Shown piece by piece: positions 1 to 6,452 of a stretch of DNA of 33,437 nt (positions within the stretch are counted from its first letter, which is position 1; each line of letters begins with the position of its first letter). The position numbers and the translations under genes were made by a program. Below the pieces are notes generated by a model. The model saw only the letters and a program-made list of their open reading frames with translations, did no database searches and was not told where the DNA came from. The stretch is taken from assembly GCA_021201825.1 (NCBI GenBank), contig JAJQED010000028.1:148350-181786 (forward strand), in the 5' to 3' direction. This DNA is from Alistipes sp. GTDB taxonomy: Bacteria; Bacteroidota; Bacteroidia; Bacteroidales; Rikenellaceae.

Positions 1-103
1 AGCAGAGAGCAGAGAGCAGAGAGCAGAGAGCAGAGAGCAGAGAGCAGAGAGCAGATAGCAGAGAGCAGAGAGCAGAGAGCAGAGAGCAGAGAGCAGAGAG
101 CAG
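1..103. repeat. heptamer tandem repeat (AGCAGAG)n
   Basis: About 14.7 head-to-tail copies of the 7-base unit AGCAGAG start at the first base of the window, so the array may extend further left. Only one unit differs (final G to T at position 56). A 7-base period shifts the reading frame with each unit gained or lost, but no open gene is visible here. The array lies just upstream of a terminator hairpin, so it is probably in the 3' region of an unseen upstream gene or between genes. Confidence 0.95.
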
Positions 104-120
104 GAAATACTGTTAAGCAA

Positions 121-160
121 ACAGGTGGCAGGTCCGCGGGGACCTGCCACCTGTTTCTTT
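121..160 (+). terminator. strong rho-independent terminator
   Basis: A perfect 15-bp stem (121-135 with 140-154) closes a 4-base loop and is followed by TTTCTTTT. It reads best on the plus strand, ending a gene that lies left of the window. The rest of the interval to position 299 is AT-rich leader for korA; I see no convincing promoter pair in it. Confidence 0.8.
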
Positions 161-299
161 TGCCGGTCATTCCGGTAAGCGGACAGGAAATGTTAAATTT
201 ATTGCATAATTACTCCGCCCGTATTAAAAAATCATTACCTTTATTGCACCAAATGGTTAAGGATTAAAATTCAATTGCCATAAAAGGCTAACGATTATC

Positions 300-2168
300 A
301 TGGATAAGGCTAATGTTGTCGAACTCGACGACGTAGTAATCAGATTTTCGGGAGATTCGGGCGACGGGATGCAGCTCACCGGGACACTATTCTCGGACGC
401 GGCGGCCAACCTGGGCAACGGCATCTCCACATTCCCGGATTATCCGGCGGAAATAAGGGCGCCACAGGGCACTGTGGCCGGGGTTTCAGGATTCCAGGTA
501 CGGTTCGGCAGTAAAAAGGTCACAACTCCGGGGGATTATTGCGACGTTTTGGTCGCGATGAACCCGGCGGCACTGCGGGCAAATGCCTGCTGGCTGAAGA
601 ACAGCGCAGGGGTGATCATCGACGGGGACCTGTTCACCGAAAAGCAGATCGAGCGGGCGGGCTTTAAAACCGGCGACCCGATAACCGAACTGGGGCTTCA
701 GGACCACAACGTGATGTTCCCCAAGATAACCTCCATGACCCGGGACGCGCTGGCCCATCTGGAACTGGACAACAAGAGCGTAACCAAGTGCAAGAACATG
801 TTCGCGCTGGGGATATGCTTCTATATTTTCAACCGGCCGCTGGAGCATACCCTGGGATATATAAAAAGGAAATTCGGGGTTAAGAAACCGCTTATCGCCG
901 AGGCGAACAAGCTGGCACTGCAGGCCGGGTATAATTATGCGGCCAATACCCATGCCCACGCCAATACCTACGAGGTACGGGCAGCGGCGGACCTGCCCAA
1001 AGGGACCTACCGTAGTATCAGCGGTAACCAGGCCACGGCATGGGGGTTCATCGCGGCGTCCGAGAAGAGCGGGCGGCCGCTGTTTTGCGGGTCCTACCCC
1101 ATCACGCCGGCGACCGTTATCCTCGAGGAGCTTGCCAAGCGCAAAGACCTGGGGGTAAAGACCCTGCAGTGCGAAGACGAGATAGCGGGAATATGTACTA
1201 CCATCGGGGCCGCATGGGCCGGGAGCTTTGCCGTCACGACCACGTCGGGTCCCGGGCTGTCGCTCAAGTCGGAGGCTATGGGCCTTGCGGTGATGACCGA
1301 GCTGCCCATCGTGGTGGTGGACGTCCAAAGGGGAGGACCCTCTACAGGGCTTCCCACCAAGACCGAGCAGGCGGACCTTTACCAGGCCCTTTGGGGGCGC
1401 AACGGGTCCTGCCCGATGATCGTCATGGCGGCCAGTACGCCGTCCGACTGCTTCCATTACGCGTTTATGGCCGGCAAACTGGCCATGGAACATATGACCC
1501 CCGTGTTGCTCCTCACGGACGGGTTCATCGCCAACGGGAGCGAACCGTGGAGGATACCCTCCATGGCCGACTACCCGCGGATAAATCCCCCGATCATATC
1601 CAAGGCACCCGAGGAGGGTACGTTCCTGCCCTATGCGCGGGATGAAAAACGGCTTGCCCGGGCCTGGGCCATCCCGGGAACCAAGGGCCTGGAGCATCGC
1701 GTAGGCGGTCTCGAGAAACAATACCTGCGCGGGAGTGTTTGCCACGACCCGTACAACCATCAGCGCATGGTGGACATCCGCGCGGCCAAAGTGGCCCGGG
1801 TTCAGGAATTCATCCCGAAGCAAACCGTGCACGGCTGTAAGAGCGGCGAACTGCTTGTAGTCGGCTGGGGCGGCACCAAGGGCCACCTGCTCAATGCGGT
1901 GGAGGACCTGCGGGCCGAGGGCAAAAAAATATCGCTTTGTCATTTCAATTACATAAACCCGCTGCCCAAGGGGGTCGGCGAGATATTCCGCAGGTTCGAC
2001 CAGATCGTCGTCTGCGAGCTGAATGACGGCCAGCTGGCCAATTACCTGAGGATGAACTTCCAGCAATTCCGTTTCCGGCAGTATAACAAGATACAGGGGC
2101 TGCCGTTCACGGTGACGGAACTTAAAAACCATTTCAACACGATCTTACAGGAGAGTAGCCATGCCTAA
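300..2168 (+). CDS. korA: 2-oxoacid (2-oxoglutarate):ferredoxin oxidoreductase, fused gamma/alpha subunit
   Basis: Oxidatively decarboxylates a 2-oxoacid, probably 2-oxoglutarate, to the acyl-CoA and passes electrons to ferredoxin, together with KorB. The N-terminal ~195 residues form the gamma domain (IRFSGDSGDGMQ near residues 14-25). The alpha domain follows, with SYPITPATVILEELA, CEDEIAGICTTIGAAWAG and TTTSGPGLSLKSEAMG, all typical of the pyruvate/2-oxoglutarate:ferredoxin oxidoreductase superfamily. At 622 residues it matches the usual fused KorA length. No ferredoxin-like CxxCxxC cluster is present, as expected for the two-subunit form. Its 3' end overlaps korB by 8 bases, indicating translational coupling. 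Substrate choice (2-oxoglutarate versus other 2-oxoacids) is inferred from family resemblance. Confidence 0.93.
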   Translation: MDKANVVELDDVVIRFSGDSGDGMQLTGTLFSDAAANLGNGISTFPDYPAEIRAPQGTVAGVSGFQVRFGSKKVTTPGDYCDVLVAMNPAALRANACWLKNSAGVIIDGDLFTEKQIERAGFKTGDPITELGLQDHNVMFPKITSMTRDALAHLELDNKSVTKCKNMFALGICFYIFNRPLEHTLGYIKRKFGVKKPLIAEANKLALQAGYNYAANTHAHANTYEVRAAADLPKGTYRSISGNQATAWGFIAASEKSGRPLFCGSYPITPATVILEELAKRKDLGVKTLQCEDEIAGICTTIGAAWAGSFAVTTTSGPGLSLKSEAMGLAVMTELPIVVVDVQRGGPSTGLPTKTEQADLYQALWGRNGSCPMIVMAASTPSDCFHYAFMAGKLAMEHMTPVLLLTDGFIANGSEPWRIPSMADYPRINPPIISKAPEEGTFLPYARDEKRLARAWAIPGTKGLEHRVGGLEKQYLRGSVCHDPYNHQRMVDIRAAKVARVQEFIPKQTVHGCKSGELLVVGWGGTKGHLLNAVEDLRAEGKKISLCHFNYINPLPKGVGEIFRRFDQIVVCELNDGQLANYLRMNFQQFRFRQYNKIQGLPFTVTELKNHFNTILQESSHA

Positions 2169-3198
2169 CAACGAACAATACCATTACACCCCGCAGGATT
2201 TCCGCAGCGACCAGGAGATAAAATGGTGTCCCGGCTGCGGCAATTACGCGATCCTGAACTCGGTAATAAAGGCCATGCCCGAAGTGGCGGCGGCCCTGAA
2301 ATATAAACACCACCGTTTTACGTTCGTCTCGGGTATCGGGTGTTCCTCCCGGTTCCCGTACTATATCAACTCCTACGGTTTTCACGGCATCCACGGCCGG
2401 GCGGCGGCTATCGCCACCGGGGTCAAAGTGGCCAACCCGAAGCTGACCGTGTGGGTCACCAGCGGCGACGGCGACTCGCTGGCCATCGGCGGGAACCACT
2501 TCATCCACGCCGTACGGCGCAATATCGACATCAATATCCTGCTGTTCAACAACGAGATATACGGCCTGACCAAGGGGCAGTACTCCCCCACTTCGGAATT
2601 GGGCAAGGTGACCAAGACCTCCCCGTTCGGCACGGTGGAACACCCGTTCAACCCGGGCGAGGTAGTGCTGGGGGCCCGCGGGACGTTCTTCGCCCGGTCG
2701 ATAGACGCCGAGGTGAACCTGACGAAAGAGTGCTGTATCGAAGCGGCCAAACACGACGGCACCTCGGTGGTGGAGATCCTGCAGAACTGCGTCATATTCA
2801 ACGACAAAACCTTTGCCGGGTTCGCCAGCGACAAGGAGACCCGCGAGGAGAACACCATCGTCCTGCGCCACGGCGAGCGAATGATCTTCGGCAAGAACCG
2901 TGACAAAGGTCTGGTGCAGATAGGGATGAAGCTAATGGTGGTAAAGATCGGCGAGGGCGGGGTAACCGAGGAGGATATTCTCATCCACAACGCACATGAG
3001 CCCAATCCCGGGGTTCACATGATGCTGGTGAACATGGACTTCCCGAAATATCCGGTAGCCCTGGGAGTGATCCGCAACGTTACGGACTCAACTTACGACG
3101 ACAACGTTTGTATACAGGTAGAAACGGTCAAAAAACGCCGCGAGATCAACTGTATGGACGACCTGCTGCACAGCGGCAATACATGGGAAATTAAATAG
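2161..3198 (+). CDS. korB: 2-oxoacid (2-oxoglutarate):ferredoxin oxidoreductase, beta subunit
   Basis: The thiamine-diphosphate-binding partner of KorA. The cluster/cofactor motif KWCPGCGNYAIL lies near residues 20-31. The ThDP/Mg motif GDGDSLAIGGNHFIHAVRRN is followed by NNEIYGLTKGQYSPTS, characteristic of KorB/PorB beta chains. The length, 345 residues, is normal. The start codon lies inside the end of korA and is preceded by GGAGAG, one of the few recognisable Shine-Dalgarno-like sequences in the window. A terminator hairpin follows 25 bases after the stop, so korA-korB looks like a two-gene operon. Confidence 0.95.
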   Translation: MPNNEQYHYTPQDFRSDQEIKWCPGCGNYAILNSVIKAMPEVAAALKYKHHRFTFVSGIGCSSRFPYYINSYGFHGIHGRAAAIATGVKVANPKLTVWVTSGDGDSLAIGGNHFIHAVRRNIDINILLFNNEIYGLTKGQYSPTSELGKVTKTSPFGTVEHPFNPGEVVLGARGTFFARSIDAEVNLTKECCIEAAKHDGTSVVEILQNCVIFNDKTFAGFASDKETREENTIVLRHGERMIFGKNRDKGLVQIGMKLMVVKIGEGGVTEEDILIHNAHEPNPGVHMMLVNMDFPKYPVALGVIRNVTDSTYDDNVCIQVETVKKRREINCMDDLLHSGNTWEIK

Positions 3199-3222
3199 AC
3201 TGACTTTAAACAGCTACTGTTC

Positions 3223-3264
3223 ATCCCCTGCGCGGAAAATCGATTCCAGCAGGGGATATTTTTT
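3223..3264 (+). terminator. terminator of korAB
   Basis: ATCCCCTGC (3223-3231) pairs perfectly with GCAGGGGAT (3249-3257) across a 17-base loop and is followed by ATTTTTT. The loop is long for a classical terminator, but position and T-run fit the end of the korAB operon. Confidence 0.65.
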
Positions 3265-3339
3265 CCGGGAAGGGTATGAACAGTGATCCTGCTGCGTAGG
3301 CCGGGCCGTCGGGCATTCTCAGCGACGGTATTTGAAAGG

Positions 3340-3545
3340 ATTGCGAGCGAGGCTGTGAGGCTTTGCGTGGTGTCTCCATCTCTACCCACTTCATTGCGAG
3401 CGAGGCTGTGAGGCTTTGCGTGGTGTCTCCATCTCTACCCACTTCATTGCGAGCAAAGCCGTGAGGCTATGCGTGGCTTCTGCACCTCTATCCCCGTCAT
3501 TGCGAGCGAAGCCGTGAGGCTTTGGGTGGCAATCTCTGCTTTTAA
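3340..3545. repeat. four tandem copies of a 53-bp unit (ATTGCGAGC repeat)
   Basis: ATTGCGAG begins at 3340, 3393, 3446 and 3499, an exact 53-base period. Copies 1 and 2 are almost identical; copies 3 and 4 diverge (GAGGCTGTGAGG becomes GAAGCCGTGAGG). This belongs to the widespread GTCATTGCGAG...GCAATCT type of interspersed repeat found in many bacterial genomes, often mis-annotated as small proteins. There are no unique spacers, so it is not a CRISPR array. It is part of a 660-base gene-free stretch between korB and the DUF2851 gene. Confidence 0.9.
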
Positions 3546-3548
3546 AGA

Positions 3549-3637
3549 AGATTGCTTCGTCGCTGCCGCTCCTCGCAATGACGGGAAAAGGAGTATAAGA
3601 TTGCTTCGTCGCTGCCGCTTCTCGCAATGACGGGAAA
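3549..3637. repeat. two inverted copies of the same repeat family
   Basis: AGATTGCTTCGTCGCTGCCG begins at 3549 and again at 3598, each ending CTCGCAATGACGGGAAA. These are reverse-orientation relatives of the 53-bp units to the left. The fourth direct copy (GTCATTGCGAG at 3496 and GGCAATCT at about 3528) can pair with the first inverted copy (AGATTGC and CTCGCAATGAC), giving a hairpin spanning about 3496-3582. The remaining interval, 3638-3860, holds only the DUF2851 promoter region. Confidence 0.88.
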
Positions 3638-3780
3638 TGAGGCGTGAGACTTCTTCTTCGCGGGCGCATTATGCAGAGATGATACATCCTTGCGAGAAAG
3701 GGTTATGCTGGGCCGTGGTGTCTTTCCTTTACCCACGTCATTACCGCCCTCCTACAAAATAACACAAAAAGGCGCAAAAA

Positions 3781-3811
3781 TTGCCAGTTCGGGAATTGTT
3801 CGCTATCTTAG
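3781..3811 (+). promoter_or_regulatory. candidate Bacteroidetes-type promoter for the DUF2851 gene
   Basis: TTG at 3781-3783, a 20-base spacer, then TATCTTAG at 3804-3811. This resembles the Bacteroidetes TTTG/N19-21/TAnnTTTG promoter with one mismatch in the -7 element. It lies about 50 bases before the DUF2851 start codon. Confidence 0.45.
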
Positions 3812-3861
3812 CGGGACGGGGGAAAGAGGCATTAAGCGCCTCCGTTTTAAAACGTTAGGGT

Positions 3862-5136
3862 ATGGACAGGAGTTACGGGGTAGAATTGCTCCATGTACTT
3901 TGGCCGCTTATGGCGCCGCAGGAATATACGACCGTCGAGGGAGTGCGGGTCATGGTTTTGCAGAACGGCGAATATGACGAGCGTCGCGGCAAGTTCTGCG
4001 GGGCGAAGATACGCATCGGGGACAATATCCATCACGGTGAGGTAGTGATCTGGGCGGGAGACAGCCTGCCGGCGGGAAGTTTCGAGAGTACCGTCCTGCA
4101 TGTGGCTCCTTACCGGTCGGCATCCATCCTGGACAACGACGGGGAACCGATATCACAGGTTCACTTCGAACCGGACCCGGTTTGCCAGGCCGTTTACGGC
4201 AACCTCAGGGAGGGTGCCCATGAGGCAGGATGCGGCGCCTATATCGCTTCTATGGAGAGCCTCGACCGGCTGTCGCTTTTCACCCGGCTGATGGTGGACC
4301 GGCTGTACCGGAAGTATACGGAGGTGAGGAACGTCTTCGAGGAGTGCGACAAGAACTGGAGCGAGACCCTGTACGTTATGATGCTGCGGGCGATGGGCAA
4401 GCCCTATAACACCGAGGCATACGGTGAGCTTGCCCGCATCGTGCCGTACAAATATATCTGCCTGCAGCGGAGTTCGCTGATGAATATCGAGGCCCTGCTG
4501 CTGGGCGCCTCCGGCTTATTGGAGGCGTACCAGGACGACCAATATATCCGCGAGCTCAAAACTACTTTCAAACACCAGTGCAACAAATTCGGCATAACAC
4601 CCATGAGGGCCGGCCAATGGAAGATAAGGCAGAAGCCGGGCGGACATCCCGTACTGCGGCTGGCCCAGCTGGCGACCCTTTTGACCAACCGGGACTACCT
4701 GTTCGATGCCGTGCGCCAGTGCGATACGGTGGAAGATATACACCGATTCTTCGATACCGAGGCGTCCCTGTATTGGTCCACCCACTATATACCGGGCGAA
4801 GACAGCGTATTCCGTCCCAAGAAACTCGGACATGAGAGGGCGAACGTAATGGGCATCAATTTCATAGTGCCCGTTCAGTTTGCTTACGGGGTCGCTCAGG
4901 GCGACGACGTTATGAAAGAAAAGGCGTTCGGGCTGTTGGAGAAGATCAATCCAGAGAGCAACCGCATAATAGACCGGTGGCGCAGCAAAGGGGTTCTGAC
5001 CGAGAACGCGTTCGACACCCAGGCGGTCCTGCAGCTCCATAATGACAACTGTATGAAAGGCCGGTGCTGGATGTGCGCGGTCGGTAAAAGGATCGTAAAG
5101 GAGGCCTACGCGCGGCAGACGGCACAAAAAATGTAA
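3862..5136 (+). CDS. DUF2851 family protein
   Basis: A 424-residue protein recognised as DUF2851, a Bacteroidetes-enriched family of unknown function. Family-like segments are EFLHYLW-type near the start (ELLHVLWPL), QWKIRQKPGGHPVLRLAQLA in the middle, GINFIVPVQFAYG, and the C-terminal cysteine signature CMKGRCWMCAVG. Length matches the family. The conserved acidic segment that I recall as GPDF...VEIH is here GKFCGAKI...VVIW, so both acidic positions seem to be lost (see findings). It stands alone, with its own candidate promoter, repeats upstream and the kinase unit downstream. The start gives the usual family N-terminus. No signal peptide; probably cytoplasmic. Confidence 0.82.
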   Translation: MDRSYGVELLHVLWPLMAPQEYTTVEGVRVMVLQNGEYDERRGKFCGAKIRIGDNIHHGEVVIWAGDSLPAGSFESTVLHVAPYRSASILDNDGEPISQVHFEPDPVCQAVYGNLREGAHEAGCGAYIASMESLDRLSLFTRLMVDRLYRKYTEVRNVFEECDKNWSETLYVMMLRAMGKPYNTEAYGELARIVPYKYICLQRSSLMNIEALLLGASGLLEAYQDDQYIRELKTTFKHQCNKFGITPMRAGQWKIRQKPGGHPVLRLAQLATLLTNRDYLFDAVRQCDTVEDIHRFFDTEASLYWSTHYIPGEDSVFRPKKLGHERANVMGINFIVPVQFAYGVAQGDDVMKEKAFGLLEKINPESNRIIDRWRSKGVLTENAFDTQAVLQLHNDNCMKGRCWMCAVGKRIVKEAYARQTAQKM

Positions 5137-5211
5137 TTCCAATATAACGTTTATGTTAATAATGCGTTACTTTTTTGGGGCGTATTTTATTTTTGTTTGT
5201 ATAAAAAGATT

Positions 5212-5219
5212 TATATTTG
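5212..5219 (+). promoter_or_regulatory. -7 promoter element of the kinase/small-protein unit
   Basis: TATATTTG matches TAnnTTTG exactly, in an AT-rich stretch (5137-5220) that contrasts with the GC-rich genes. A TTTG occurs at 5192-5195, a slightly short 16-base spacing. Transcription would start near 5225, only about 20 bases before an in-frame GTG at 5245 but about 260 bases before the ATG at 5488. Confidence 0.6.
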
Positions 5220-5244
5220 CCTCGTGAAGTAATGTGCATTTGAC

Positions 5245-5487
5245 GTGAAGCATACCGGAAGCATCCCTTTTACGGAAGAACGGGAAGAGCAGCAAACGCA
5301 ATGGCCGGCCCGGGAGGCAGCTAGCCCCGGCGGCGGCCAGGAAACGGAGGCCGAGGACGTTACGGGTGAAAGGAATGGTAAGGCCGGGTTCGGCGGGACG
5401 TATTTTAACACGAACGTCGCCGGGCATGGCGGAAAGAGTGAAATCGGAGCGGGCAGCGGGCAGGGTACTGCCCCCGGGAAAGGAAAG
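5245..5487 (+). other. in-frame, possibly translated leader of the zeta-like kinase gene
   Basis: The 81 codons from GTG 5245 to the kinase ATG at 5488 contain no stop in the kinase frame. They would encode a hydrophilic chain rich in Gly, Glu, Thr and Ala with no hydrophobic core. About 79 percent of first codon positions are purines, a pattern typical of translated sequence. The promoter sits right before this segment. It may be an N-terminal disordered extension of the kinase, or a long untranslated leader that happens to be open. Homologous kinases usually start at the sequence beginning MKKLYIIAG, so the extension is not called as part of the core gene. Confidence 0.4.
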
Positions 5488-6054
5488 ATGAAAAAGCTCT
5501 ACATAATCGCCGGATGTAACGGGGCGGGTAAGACCACGGCTTCCTACACGGTTCTGCCGGAGATGCTCAGCTGCAAGGAGTTCGTCAACGCGGACGAGAT
5601 CGCAAAGGGGTTGTCTCCGTTCAACCCGGCAAATGTAACCCTCGAGGCGGGGCGGCTGATGCTGACCCGGGTCAAGGAACTTCTCGAGGAGGGAGTGGAT
5701 TTCGCTTTCGAGACCACCCTTTCGACACGTTCTTACGTAAGTCTGATCAGGAAAGCTCATGATTTGGGTTACCATGTTACGATGGTCTATTTCTGGCTCA
5801 ACAGTCCGCAGCTTGCCGTGGACCGGGTGGAGCTAAGGGTAGCTTCGGGCGGCCATGCGATAGAGCAGCACGTTATCTACCGCCGCTATACTAAGGGATT
5901 ACAGAACCTCTTTAGGATGTACATCCCGGTTACGGACTACTGGATCATCGTGGACAACTCCTTTCTGAAATTCGACATTATCGCAGAAGGGGAACGTGAT
6001 AAAATAAAAACCATTACTAATCCGTTATCATACAAATCAATGCAAAACCTATGA
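5488..6054 (+). CDS. zeta-toxin-like P-loop kinase (predicted ABC-type ATPase/kinase, COG4185-like)
   Basis: A 188-residue P-loop protein. Walker A is AGCNGAGKTT at residues 8-17. It is followed by FVNADEIAKGLSPFNP (zeta-family Asp after the first helix) and FAFETTLSTRSYVSLI, the FETT segment common to zeta-type and chloramphenicol-phosphotransferase-like kinases. Zeta toxins phosphorylate UDP-N-acetylglucosamine; whether this protein does is unknown. The ATG at 5488 is preceded by GGGAAAGGAAAG and gives the usual family N-terminus, though the frame stays open upstream to GTG 5245. Its stop overlaps the next start as ATGA, so the two are translationally coupled. It has its own promoter and terminator. 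A toxin role is inference from family and layout. Confidence 0.8.
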   Translation: MKKLYIIAGCNGAGKTTASYTVLPEMLSCKEFVNADEIAKGLSPFNPANVTLEAGRLMLTRVKELLEEGVDFAFETTLSTRSYVSLIRKAHDLGYHVTMVYFWLNSPQLAVDRVELRVASGGHAIEQHVIYRRYTKGLQNLFRMYIPVTDYWIIVDNSFLKFDIIAEGERDKIKTITNPLSYKSMQNL

Positions 6055-6206
6055 GTGAACAAGAAAAAAGAGACATCAGGGATAAGATTCTGCACGGTAT
6101 CGCCCTGGCTTTCGAAAGGCTTGTTGAACAAAAGAAAAGGGAGGACGCAGAACTGGTCTTCTCGGAGAACGGAAAGATCATCAGGGTGAGGGCCCGCGAC
6201 CTGTAG
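6051..6206 (+). CDS. 51-residue protein coupled to the zeta-like kinase; candidate antitoxin
   Basis: The ATG at 6051 overlaps the kinase stop (ATGA). The product has an N-terminal charged amphipathic helix (SEQEKRDIRDKILHGIALAF, then ERLVEQKKRED) and a short C-terminal strand-like segment (AELVFSENGKIIRVRARDL) ending in basic residues. It has no signal peptide or membrane segment. Coupling, small size and the shared promoter and terminator suggest the pair acts together, for example as a kinase toxin and a small neutralising protein. This order, toxin first, is the reverse of classical epsilon-zeta. I do not recognise a named family, so function is inferred from context only. Confidence 0.7.
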   Translation: MSEQEKRDIRDKILHGIALAFERLVEQKKREDAELVFSENGKIIRVRARDL

Positions 6207-6272
6207 CAATACGGCAGGGACCGCAACCGGATGAAAGGACCGAACTCCAAAATTTTTTACATTTCAACACAT

Positions 6273-6305
6273 AAACGGGAACGAAAGATTCGTTCCCGTT
6301 TTTTT
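6273..6305 (+). terminator. terminator of the kinase/small-protein unit
   Basis: A perfect 13-bp stem, AAACGGGAACGAA (6273-6285) with TTCGTTCCCGTTT (6289-6301), a 3-base loop and a T-run to 6305. It separates this unit from secA. Confidence 0.9.
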
Positions 6306-6452
6306 GTACCCGTTCAGGACTCTACCTACCGGAAGCGGGAATATTTTTTGGCATCTAAGGGGCCGGTACCATAATAATTACTATTTTTACGGGTTATTTT
6401 TAAAGCAAGCTCCGCGACCGGGTCGCAGGGGGTTAATAATAAGCAACGGAAG

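Noticed and set aside
486-2132. Long minus-strand open frame opposite korA (and similar ones opposite secA at 6573-9356, nadB/GH25 at 20260-22032, and plus-strand 25828-27243 opposite the FAD and transglutaminase-like genes)
   Set aside because: These lie fully opposite strongly recognisable genes, have no recognisable domains and are expected by-products of GC-rich codon use.
3340-3637. CRISPR array
   Set aside because: Units are contiguous without unique spacers, orientation switches midway, and no cas genes are present.
3093-3736. Several minus-strand frames through the repeat block, with peptides like HCEERQRRSN
   Set aside because: They are translations of the interspersed repeat, not genes; they share repeat-derived peptides and have no other coding evidence.
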